A stretch of DNA of 64,000 nucleotides, taken from Camarhynchus parvulus. Its lineage: Eukaryota; Chordata; Aves; Passeriformes; Thraupidae. The position numbers and the translations under genes were made by a program. Shown piece after piece: positions 1-12,000 of this stretch; position 1 is the first letter of the stretch, and the number at the start of each line of letters is the position of its first letter. The stretch covers positions 4,032,001 to 4,096,000 of the forward strand of contig NC_044596.1 of NCBI RefSeq assembly GCF_901933205.1. The letters run 5' to 3'. The notes beneath the pieces were generated by a model. It was not told the origin of the DNA. It saw only the letters and a list, made by a program, of their open reading frames with translations, and searched no databases.

Positions 1-3000
1 CAGGAGATCACGGCTGCCCTCAACCAGATGCCGCCCTGCCCGTCCCGAATGCAGCCCAAAATCCAGAAGGTGAGCCTGGGGCGGCTTGGTTTGCACGGGC
101 AGGTTCTGCTCGGGAAGGCGGGAGCCTCCCCCGAAATGGAAAATTGTTGGAAATTTTGAATTGAAATTTTGAATTGAAGTTTGAAGTTTGAAATCGAAAT
201 TTTTTTGAATGGGAAATTGAAGTGTTTCTGAAAAATGCTTTTTTGAATCACTGGCATAACCGATTTATTATTTCTGAAATATGTGCAAGGACTTGGAGGT
301 GTTGGGACACTGTGTAGAAGTTGTCAGCATGAGAAAATCATCCACTTCTCATCCTACAAGCACCTCAATGACTCTCTGCTAGCCTAGTGTGGAAAACTGC
401 CTTCTTCCACCTAATGGCAATTTCCAATTCCAACTAATGTCAATTATTAATTTAACTTCTGCACTTGAAACCCCCTCCCTCCGAATTGTTATAATTTTGA
501 AATTAAGAGGTTGACAGGCAAAGATATGGGAGCAGGAATAACAGTTCTTTATTATCCTGAGCTGGAAGGTGATTTGTGGATGTCTTGGTTTGGACAGACA
601 GGTTCTGCTCAGGAAGGCAGGAGCCTCCCCTGAAATGGAAAATGCAAACCCCCTCCCTCCAAATTGTTATAATTTTGAAATTAAGGGGCTCTCAGGCAAA
701 GATATGGGAATAGGAATAACAATTCTTTATTAGGGAAATTTAAATACATTAAGAAAAGATAATTAGTAATTAATGGCCCATTAAGAGAAGGTATCTCCTG
801 GAGGGAGGATTGGTCGTGGAACAGATAAAGAAAACTGCCCAATGAAGAAAAGATAACTGCCCCACCTCTAGCAGATGGCAAACAGAACGCACGCTTATCT
901 TGCAACCCCGGGGAACTTAGCCAGGAGTGGGAGGAGAAAAAAAATTGTCACATCTGGCTCTTTTCCCTCCTTTCCACCACGTGGAAAATCCCTCAATAGC
1001 GGGGAGCAGCCTGAGTCTGGCAGCCTGGGGTGGTTACGTAAAATCCGCCTTGGCAGCACTCAGGGGTTTCTTCTTTTTTTTTGTGGTTTCTCTCCTTTTT
1101 TTTTTTTTTTGTTTTGTGGTTTCTTCTTTTTTTTTTTGGTGGTTTCTCTGTTTTTTTTTTTTGCGGTTTCTCAATTTTTTGGCGGTTTCTCATTTTTTTT
1201 GTGTGTTTCTTTTTTTTTTTTCCTTTCCCTCCACAGGATCCAAATGTTCTGGCCAAGAGGGAAAATCGAGGTATTTCTCTTCTCCTGCTCCCCTTTCTGG
1301 GCTCAAGTTCGTGCCATGCTTTTCATCTTCAAACCCCTCCTCCCCCTTCAGTTCTTGAGGCCAAAAAAACGGGTTGGAAACCGGTCTGGTTGAAAAAGAA
1401 AAAAAAAAAAGGAGGATTTTGGGGGGTGTTGTTGCTCCTTGTGAGCTCCAGATGGAAAATTTGGAATTCCCCCTTACTCCAAATGGGAAGTTTGGAATTC
1501 CCCCATCATTAATTCATCCCTGAGTGGGGGGGAAGCAGCGTGGGGGGGTTCCAAATCCAGATTTGAGGGATGGATCCCCGAGGGATCGATGGATCCATAA
1601 GGGATTGAGGGATCCGTGAGGGACTGATGGATCCATGAAGAATCGATGGATCCCTGTCTGTGTTTCCCTGAAAACTGATTGATCCCTGAGGGAATCATGG
1701 ATTCCTAAGGGATAGATGGATACATGAGCAATCAATGCATCTTGAGGGGATTCCTAGGGATGGATGCCTTCCCTAACTGGGAGGACCCGCCTCCCGACGT
1801 AATCATGGAGCTACGAGACCCTGAGGACGAATCCACCATCTTCCCTGGGTAGGGGCATGTGGTCCAGCGAGGGTGATGGATCCTGAGGCTGACGGACTTC
1901 ACACCCGAGGGACCCTAGGGACTACAGACCCTGATCCCTGCCCCTGTTTCTGAGGGATTGGCGGATCCCTGAGGGACTGACAGATCCCCATCCATGCTTC
2001 CCTGAGGGATTCATGGATCCCTGTCCATGTTTCCCTGAGGGACTGATGGATCCCTGAGGGACTGACAGATCCCTGTCCCTGTTTCCCTGAGGGATTCATG
2101 GATGCCTGTCCATGTTTCCCTGAGGGACTGACGGATCCCTGTCCACATTTCCCTGAGGGATTGATGAATCCCTGTCCATGTTTCCCTGAGGGACTGACGG
2201 ATCCCTGTCCGTGTTTCCCTGAGGGATCGATTAATCCATGAGATATTGATGGATGCCTGTCCATATTTCCCTGAGGGACTGACGGATCCCCCGAGGCACT
2301 GACGGATCCCCATCCCTGTCTCCCGCAGAGAGGATCGTGGAGAGCCTCACGGCCGCCATCCTCAACCTGGTGGAGCTCTACTGCAGCACCTTCAACGCCG
2401 ACTTCCAGACGGCCGCGCCCGGGAGCCGCGAGCTGGGCGTGGCGCAGGAGGCGCGGCTGCTCACCTGCCCGCTGGCCTTCACCGTCTACGCCACGCACCG
2501 CATCCCCATCACCTGGGCCGCCAGGTAAGGCCCTCACCTGCCCCCCAGCCTTCACCCCATCACCTGGGCCACCAGGTAAGGCCCTCACCTGCCCCCTGGC
2601 CTTCACCCCATCACCTGGGCCGCCAGGTAATACCCTCACCAGCCCCCCAGCCTTCACCCCATCACCTGGGCTGCCAGGTAAGGTGCTCCTCACCTGCTTT
2701 GCAAAGCCAGGTGGCTGCTAAGGAAGGCAGGAGCCTCCCCTGGAATGGAAAATGTAAACCCCCTCTCTCTGAATTATTATGATTTTGAAATTAAGGGGTT
2801 TGCAGGTGAAGATGTGGGAATAGGAATAGAAGTTCCTTATTAGGGAAGTTACAAATACAAATGCAGTAGTGCGCAAAAAACAAACCTGACAGAGTCAACA
2901 AAAAACAAAACGTTCCTGGCAATGCTGGCACTGGGACACTCCAAAATCCCACTGTGTGTCTGGGGCACCCCAAAATCCCAGCATGTGTCTGATATGTCCC

Positions 3001-6000
3001 AAAATCCCAGAGCGTGTTCCCAGGAATGCTGGCTCTGGGACGCCCCAAAATCCCAACACATTCCTGGGAGTGCTGGCACTGAGACACCCCAAAATCCCAG
3101 CACATTCCTGAGAATTCTGGCACTGAGACACCCCAAAATCCCAGAGCGTGTTCCCGGGATCACTGGCACTGGGACACCCCAAAATCCCAGCACATTCCTG
3201 GGAATTCTGGCACTGGGACACCCCAAAATCCCAGCACATTCCTGGGAATTCTGGCACTGAGACACCCCAAAATCCCAGCGTGTTCCCGGGATCACTGGCA
3301 CTGGGACACCCCAAAATCCCAGCACATTCCTGGGAATTCTGGCACTGGGACACCCCAAAATCCCAGAGTGTGTTCCCAGGAACGCTGGCCCTGGGACACC
3401 CCAAAATCCCAGCACATTCCTGGGAATGCTGCCACTGAGACACCCCAGGACCCCAGCATGTCCCCGGGATCGCTGGCACTGGGACACCCCAAAATCCCAG
3501 CACATTCCTGGGATCGCTGGCACTGGGACACCCCAAGACCCCAGCGTGTCCCCGGGATCGCTGGCACTGCCAGCCAGGGCGCGATGTCGCCGCAGCTCGG
3601 GCCGGGCTGGCTCATCCCGAGGCCACCGCGCCACCCGGGGGAGGTGACAGATGGCCCCGCGCCCCGCGCCAGCGGCGTGGCCCCCTTTGTTCCGCTCCTC
3701 CGTGCCCGTGCCCGGCGCGGGGGGGACCGGGAGGGGACCGGGGGTGGCGACAGCGGCGCCGGCAGAGCCGCCCCGCCGGGGAACCCTCGCCTTTGTCCTT
3801 GTCCTTAATGTATTCCCCTTGGTGAGTGGCTCCGAACAAAGCGGCGAGCCTGGGAAATGCCGCCAGCCCCTGACCCCCGCGCCCCGCAGCCCTGCCCGGA
3901 TTGTCGCAGCCCTGCCCGGATTGTCGCTCGGCACCTGCCACATGGCAGGGCCCCCCCGTGTGCCGGAATGCGCCGTGCCATATGGTGCTGGGGACATCGG
4001 GAGGGGGGAAATGGCCCCGTTCTGTCCCTGTTCTGTCCCCGTTCTGTCCCTGTTCTGTCCCCCTTTCCCACCCTAGGGGCAGGATTCAGGGGCTCTGGTT
4101 ATCCGGGTTTTCCCTTCCTCCTCAGGGAAGGATTTAGGGGTTCTGATGATCTGGGTAAAGCCTCACCCCTCTCTCCTCAGGGAAGGATTTCGGGGTTCTG
4201 GTGGCCTGGATAAAGCCCCACTCCTTTCCCATTCTCAGGACAGGATTTAGGGGTTCTGATGATCCAGGTTTTCCCATCATTGGGGAAGGATTTAGGGGTT
4301 CTGATGATCCAGGTAAAGCCCCACTCCTTTCCCATCCTTGGGGCAGGATTTAGGGGTTCTGATGATCCGGGTTTTCCCATCCTCAGGGAAGGATTTTGGG
4401 GTTCTGGTGGCCTGGGTAAAGCCCTCCTCTTTTCTATCCTCAGGACAGGATTTAGGGGTTCTGATGATCTGGGTTTTCCCATCCTTGGGGCAGGATTTAG
4501 GGGCTCTGGTTATCCAGGTGAAGCCCCACACCTTTTCCATCCTTGGGGCAGGATTTAGGGGCTCTGGTTATCCAGGTGAAGCCCCACACCTTTTCCATCC
4601 TTGGGGCAGGATTTAGGGGTTCTGGTGGCCCAGGTAAAGCCCCACTCCTTCCCCACCCTCAGGGCAAGATTTAGGAGTTGTGGTGATCCAGGTAAGGCCC
4701 CACACCTTTTCCATCCTTGGGGCAGGATTTAGGGGTTCTGGCGGCCCGAATAAAGCCCCACCACCCCGTTCCCATCCTCAGGACAGGATTTAGGGGCTCG
4801 GGTGGCCTCACCCAGCTCATTTGGCGTTTCTCCCGCAGTTATGAAGATTTCTACCTCTCGTGCTCCCTCAGCCACGGCGGCAAGGAGCTGTGCAGCCCCC
4901 TGCTCACCAGGAAGGCCCACGTCTACAAATACCTCTTCCACCTCATCATTTGGGACCAGCAGTAAGGCCGCGGGCTGGATCCCACCCACTCTGCCTTCAT
5001 CATCCTCACCATCATCCTCCCCTGCTCCTCCTCTCCTCCGCGCCTTTTTTATTTTTTTTTTGGGGGGGGGTGAATGTGTTGGAAGTTTTTGTGTCATCGC
5101 CCGGAAATAGCAACCCCCGGGAAAGGGGATCTGCTCCCAAAATAGCTCCGGGAGCAGGCGGGGAGGCCGTGCTGAGCCCTCGCCATGCCTGGCATCCGCA
5201 GCGGCCCGGGAGGTGGGGATGGGACGGGATAATTTTAGACGGCGCCGGTGCCCCCAAGGACAGGGACAGCGGCGGGACAGCGGCGAGCCCGGGGATCCTT
5301 CCCCGGGGATCCTTCCCCGTCCGTCCTTCCCGCGGCATGTAGCTGCCACCCCGAGCTCCCTGGGAGCGGCAGAGAGGAATCCCAGCCCCGGGGGTCCCAG
5401 GCGGCTCCCCCTGGGGTTGTGGGGCAAGGTCAGTGCCCAGCGGGGCTCCCCATGGAGGGCCCTGGCCCTGCGGTCACCTGCGTGGGGCAGAGAGCGCAGC
5501 CGGGCTGCCCGGAGCTGCCACAGCTCCAGCTGGCTGTCCCCAGACCTGCGGGGGGGCCGGGACTTCAGGGACTTCCAGGGATTTTAGGGACTTCCAGGGA
5601 CCTCCAAGGATATGCCGGTGCCAGCAGAAAAGGCGGCTGGAGGGCCGGGCTCTCCTGAGGCATCTGAGGAGGGGACTGGGAGAGCACTCTGAGCCCATCC
5701 CCAACACCCCAAGCCTGTCCCTGGCACCCTGAGCCCATCCCCTGCACCCCGAGCCCATCCCTGGCACCCTGAGCCCATCCCTGGCACCCCGAGCCCATCC
5801 CTGGCACCCCGAGCCCATCCCCAACACCCTGAGCCTATCGCTGGCACCCTGAGCTGGTTCCTGGCACCCCAAGCCCATCCCTGGCACCCTGAGCCCATCC
5901 CCACCACCCTGAGCCCATCCTCTGCCCTGAGCTGGTCCCTGGCACTCCAAGCCCATCCCCATCACCCCAAGCCCATCCCCATCACCCCGAGCCCATCCCT

Positions 6001-9000
6001 GGCACCCCAAGTCCATCCCTGGCACCCTGAGCCCATCCCTGCACCCCGAGCCCATCCCCTGCACCCCGAGCCCACCCCTGCACCCTGAGCCCATCCCTGG
6101 CACCCTGAGCCCATCCCTGCACCTCGAGCCCATCCCCTGCACCCCAAGCCCATCCCTGGCACCCCAAGCCCATCCCTGGCACCCCGAGCCTATCCCTGCA
6201 CCTCGAGCCCATCCCCTCCGTCTCTCCTGCAGGATTTGCTTCCCGGTGCAGGTGAACCGGCTGCCCCGGGAGACGCTGCTCAGTGTCACCCTGTTCGGCG
6301 TGCCCGTGCCACCCCCGGGCAGCTCCTCCGACGCCAACAAGCAGCGGCGGGTCCCCGAGGCCCTGGGCTGGGTCACCACCCCCCTCTTCAACTTCAGGCA
6401 GTGCGTGGGGTGTGCTGGGCATCCCTGGGGGGCACAGGAGGGTCCCCAGCATCTTGGGGTCCCCAGAACCTCGGGGTCCCCAGTGCCATGGGGTCCCCAG
6501 TACTGTGGGGTTCTCAGCACCCTGGGCACGGCAAGGGGCTGGGCTGGCATGCCTGGGGGGCACAGGAGGGTCCCCAAAACCTCGGGGTCCCCAGTATTGT
6601 GGGGTCCCCTGGGCACGGCAAGGGGCTGGGCTGGCATCCCTGAGGGGGACAGGAGGGTCCCCAAAACCTTGGGGTCCCCAGTGCCATGGGGTCCCCAAAA
6701 CCCTGGGATCCCCAGTGCCATGGGGTCCCCAAAACCCTGGGATCCCCAGTGTCACGGGGTTGCCAGCACCATGAGCATGGTGAGTGGCTGGGCTGGGCAT
6801 CCTTGGGGGGCACAGGAGGGTCCCCAGTGCCGTGGGGTCCCCAGAACCTTGGGGGTCCCCAGCGCCTGAGCTCAGCACCAGCAGCAGTGCCACCCCCGTG
6901 CCCCAGCAGAGTGCCCCCCCAGTGCCACCCTTTGTCCCCCCCAGGGTCCTGACCTGCGGGCGGAAGCTCCTGGGCCTGTGGCCGGCCACCCAGGACAACT
7001 CCAGGGCCAGGTCGAGCGCCCCAAACTTCAACCAGCCCGACAGCGTCATCCTGCAGGTACGTCCTGGGGCACAGACCCCCCCAGAAAGCTCCTCGTGGGG
7101 GTCCCCTCACCCTCTGCCTCTGCCCCAGATCGACTTCCCCAGCTCGGCCTTCGAGGTGAAGTTCACCAGCCCGCCCGCGGCCGAGCCCAGCCCCAGGTAC
7201 GAGTTCGGCAGCCTGGGCGAGGAGGACCAGCGCCAGCTGCGGGAGGCCATGCAGAAAAAATCCCTTTATTGGTAAATAAACCCGGGGGGGACACCGGGGA
7301 CACCCCCCTGGCACACACAGGGGGTGTCCCTTCCTCCAGGGCTGGGGATTTTGGGGCTGGGGATTTTGGGGCTGGGGATTTTGGGGCTGCGGGTTCTTCA
7401 GTGCTCTGCCCTCGCTGTTGTCCCCTCCTTGGGGACAGCTGAGCGGTGCCTGGGCCGGGCTGGCACTGCCAGAGCTGCCCCAGGGGATCAGGTGTCAGCA
7501 GCTGCCCAAAGGACAGCAGGGCTGGCTCGGGGGTCCCTGGGCATGGGGACAGCCAGGGACAGCTCAGTCCCCGGGCATGGGGACTCCTGGCTGTCCCTCA
7601 GCAGGGTCCTGCTGCCACCAGCCCCTCTGTCCCAGGGGTAGGGCAGTGCAGGGACACAGGGGGGCTTGGGGGATTTATTGGGGTTCCAGTAAATGCTGGG
7701 GGCAGAGGGGACACGCGCCCCATCCTGCCAGCCCTGTTCTGTCTATGTGTGAGGATGGCACAGGGGTGCCACTGCCCCATCCTGCCTGCCCCATTCTCTC
7801 CATGCACAGTGGGGCACAGGGATGCCACCTCCCTGACCTCCCACGTGTTTTGGGGTCACAGGGATGCCACCTCCCAGTCCTGCCACCCCCATTCTCTCCA
7901 TGCACAGTGGGGGCACAGAGATGCCACCTCCCCAACCTCCCACGTATTTTAGAGGCAACAAGGATGCCACCTTCCCTGAGCTCCCACGTATTTTGGGGTC
8001 ACAGAGATGCCCCCTCCCCAACTTCCCATGTGTTCTGGGGTCACAGGGATGCCACCTCCTCACCCTCCCACATATTTTGGCGTCACAGGGATGTCATCTC
8101 CCCAACCTCCCGTGTGTTTTGGGATCACAGGGATGCCACCTCCTCACCGTCCCACACGTTTTGGGGTCACAGGGATGCCACCTCCCTGAGCTCCCACATT
8201 TAGGGGTCACAGGGATGCCACCTCCTCACCCTCCCACATATTTTGGGGTCACAGGGATGCCATCTCCCTAACCTCCCGTGTGTTCTGGGGTCACAGGGAT
8301 GCCACCTCCTCACCGTCCCACATATTTTGGGGTCACAGGGATGTCATCTCCCTAACCTCCCGTGTGTTTCGGGGTCACAGAGATGCCACCTCCTCATCCT
8401 CCCCCACCACGCCAGCCCTGCCTGCCCTCCCCAACGCTGTCCCCGTGTCCCCTCAGGCTGACGGACGCGGACCGGCAGCGGCTGTGGGAGAAGCGCTGCC
8501 ACTGCCACGCGTCCCCCGGCGCGCTGCCCATGCTGCTGGCCAGTGCCCCCAGCTGGGACTGGGGCTGCCTGCCCGACATCTACGCCCTGCTCAGCCAGTG
8601 GAGCTCCATGAGCCACCAGGACGCCCTGGGGCTGCTGCACGCCACGTAAGTGGGCTGCGGGGACGCGCCCGTGCTGTGTGGCGGTGGCAGGAGGTGTCAC
8701 GATCCGTCCCCAGGGAACGGGCGTTGTGATGGTTCCTTGGGGTGATCTCAGGGTGCAAAAAAACCCACACGGCACAGGGGGTTTGCAGTAATGATCAGAA
8801 AAAATGCACCTTCATTGAATGACCACAGCAAAACGCGATAGAGGGATTGAGGGAGAGAAAGATAGAGAAAAGAGAGAGAGAGGGGGATATAACTACCAAA
8901 CATAGAGACAAAATCCTTTGGTCCAGTCCAGTCGAGGATCTGCCTGTTACATCGGGGAGATCTCAAAATCTCTAGCTAACTCAGAGGTTTTTATTATGAT

Positions 9001-12000
9001 AATTCTATCGAAAATTGTGAGGGAGGGGAAACAGATACAATAAGGAATAGATGTAACAGGTCGTCCATGCTCTCAGCAGTAAACGAGAGCCATTGTCTTC
9101 TTGGCCCAGCGGTCACAACCTGCAGGCAAACATCTCGCTTTGGTCAGCTTGCCTCCCCCACACACCTCCCCCGGGCTGGGGGTGTCAGTCCCAGTCCTTG
9201 GAAGGAGCAGAGGGGCCTTTTCACATGGGGGTTTCATGTCTCAGTCCTTGATGGAGAGGCTCCTTACATCTCAGTCTGTCTGTCACGGTGGTTGGAAAAC
9301 AGGGGAGGGTCTTCTATGGGGGGACCACCTGAAACTCAGGAGAAGTCCAGCCAGGCCGAGAGGTGGGACAGCTCCCAAGGCTGTTGTTGCATAAAGGGCA
9401 CGGTGCCCTCTTCTTTCTCATTGGGCTCAGTGTACAGCAAACAACACCTGTGAAAACAATGACTCAGCAATGCTCTCAGCTCTCAGGGCCTTGTTGGCAT
9501 GTGACTTTCTCCTTCAGAGCCAGAGATTCTAGACGAGGCGGGGGGTCTTCTCTTCAGTGGTCCCCAAATGACGATCGTGAGGCAGATGAAGGAAAATTCA
9601 GACAGACTCTCGCAGGAGGGCACTGTCACCCCATGGCATGTGTCCTGGCTGCAGGTTCCCAGACCAGGAGGTGAGGAGGACGGCCGTGCAGTGGATTGAC
9701 TCCATCTCGGACACGGAGCTGCTGGATTACCTGCCCCAGCTGGTGCAGGTGAGTGGTGGCACCAGGATGTGCCACGGGGCGCCCGCCGGTGCCACCGCGC
9801 CCCTGTGACACTGTCCCCTGTGCAGGCCCTGAAGTACGAGTGCTACCTGGACAGCCCCCTGGTGCGCTTCCTCATGAAGAGGGCCATTTGTGACCTGAAG
9901 ATCACCCACTACTTCTTCTGGTGGGTTTGGGGGGCTCTGGGGGCTCTGGGGGCACCCTGAGGCTGGCCTGACCCTGAGTGTCCCCAAGCCAGGTGGGACC
10001 CTGATGCTAGCCTGACCCCACCTGTCCCCAAACCGGGCAGGACCCTGAGGCTGCCCTGGCCCCAAACAAGTGTCCCCAAACCAGAGGGGACCCTGAGCCT
10101 GGCGTGTCCCCAGCAGGCTGCTGAAGGATGGCCTCAAGGACTCGCAGTTCAGCATCCGGTACCAGTACCTGCTGGCAGCGCTGCTGTGCTGCTGCGGGAA
10201 GGGGCTGCGCGAGGAGTTTGACCGGCAGTGCCTGTTGGTCAGCACGCTGGCCAGGCTGGCACAGCAGGTCCGGGACGCCGCCCCATCCGCCCGCCAGGTG
10301 GGTGCTGGGTGCTGGGAGGGGTGCTGGGGGTGCTGGGTGCCAGCCCCGGTCCCCACTCACCCCTCCTGTCCCATGCCCGCCTTGTCCCCTCATGTTCCTA
10401 CCCTATCCTGTTCCTACCCTATCCACCCTGGGTTTTGCCCACTATATCCCGTGCACACTCCATCCCACGCTGACCCCTTTGCGTGCCCACCCCTCTCTAT
10501 CCCATGGTCACTGTGTTCCTTGCTCATCCCATCCCATCCCATCCCATCCCATTCCCATGGATCCTATCCCATCCCATCCCATTCCCATGGATCCCATCCC
10601 ATCCCATTTCCATCCCACCCTATCCCATGCCCATCCCATCCCCATTCCATTCCCATCTTGTCCCTTGCCCATCCCATTCCATTCCATTCCATTCCATCCC
10701 ACCCCATTCCAATGGATCCCATCCCACCCCATTCCCATGGATCTGATCCCATCCCATTCCATCCCCATGGATCCCATCCCATTTCCATCCCACCCCACCT
10801 TATTCCCACGGATCCCACCCCCCAGGCCATCCTGCGCGAGGGGCTGGAGGACGTGGCGCAGTTCTTCAAGGCCCACGGCTCGTGCCGGCTGCCGCTCAGC
10901 CCCAGCCTGCTGGTCAAGGGCATCGTGCCCCGGGTGAGTGCCAGCCCGGGGGGCTCGGGGGGCTCCCCCCCTGCCCGCCCCCGGCTTGCCCTGACCGGCT
11001 GCCCCTGCCTCCTTCCCACGGCAGGACTGCTCCTACTTCAACTCCAACGCCGTCCCGCTGAAGCTCTCCTTCCAGAACGTCGATCCGCTCGGGGAGAACA
11101 TCCGCGTCATCTTCAAGGTCAGCCTGGAGCCTTTGGGAATGCCCAGATCCGGGCACAGCCCTCCAAGAATCCTCCTGCTCTGGGCTCTGAGGGCTCTGAT
11201 GGTTCTGGTGGCTCTGGTGGTTCTCCCCTGGCCCTGATGGTTCTCCCCCGGTTGTCCCCTGCCTCTGGTGGCTTTGATGGCTCTGATGGTTCTCCCCTGG
11301 TCCTGATGGTTCTGGTAGCTCTGATGGTTCTCCCCTGGCCCTGGTGGTTCTCCCCTGGCTCTGGTGGCCATGATGGCTCTCCCCTGGCCCTGATTGCTCC
11401 CCCCTGGCCCTGATGATTCTCCCCTGGCTCTGGTGACCCTGGTGGCCCTGGTGGTTCTCCCCTGGCCCTGATGGTTTTCCCCTGGCTCTGAGGGCTCAGG
11501 TGGCCCTGATGGTTCTCCCCTGGCCCTGATGGCTCTGGTGGCTTTGGTGGCCCTGATAGCTCTCTGATGGCTTTGGTGTCTCTTCCCCCGGCAGTGTGGC
11601 GATGACCTGCGGCAGGACATGCTGACGCTGCAGATGATCCGCATCATGAACAAGATCTGGGTGCAGGAGGGGCTGGACATGCGCATGGTCATCTTCCGCT
11701 GCTTCTCCACCGGCCGCGGGCGAGGTGAGATGGAGTTTGGGCGTCCCCAGGGGTCCCTGGTGGGGTTGGGGATGGCCCAGGACATCCTGGGGTCTGATCC
11801 CACCGGCCCATCCTTATCACGCAGTGGTGACGGGTGAGGAGCAGTTGGGTTGGTGACAGAGGGTGTCAGGGTCGTGGTTCTTGGGGTTGAAGGGTCTCAC
11901 CCACTGTCCCACCTGCCAGGCATGGTGGAGATGATCCCCAACGCCGAGACCCTGCGGAAGATCCAGGTGGAGCACGGCGTGACCGGCTCCTTCAAGGACC

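Larger units (their letters stand above)
2484..7140 (+). other. PIK3C2B: PI3K-type C2 domain of PIK3C2B (exons 3-7)
   Basis: Five exons encode the segment from about [10 protein letters not shown] through [34 protein letters not shown] and [16 protein letters not shown] to DSVILQIDF. The limits were placed by alignment to the human domain boundaries as I remember them. In class II enzymes this domain packs against the helical and kinase domains. I see no frame break here. Confidence 0.85.
7195..10192 (+). other. PIK3C2B: PIK helical domain of PIK3C2B (exons 7-11)
   Basis: The exons encode [78 protein letters not shown] and [15 protein letters not shown]. The human protein has the same order. 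The donor after HAT (8645) and the acceptor before FPDQEV (9655) flank an inserted interspersed repeat. Confidence 0.87.

Noticed and set aside
1514..2693. Minus-strand open frames with repeated SLRETWTGI units
   Set aside because: Antisense of an intron minisatellite and of exon 3.
4717..4965. Possible separate small gene ending in [11 protein letters not shown]
   Set aside because: It is the PIK3C2B exon at 4839-4961 read through its flanks.
5474..6721. Open frame of 415 codons on the minus strand with collagen-like Gly repeats
   Set aside because: Translation of the 20-bp intron minisatellite and antisense of PIK3C2B exon 5; not a gene.
7780..8400. Regularly spaced direct repeats resembling a CRISPR array
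   Set aside because: The units are contiguous with no unique spacers, in a vertebrate intron; it is a minisatellite.
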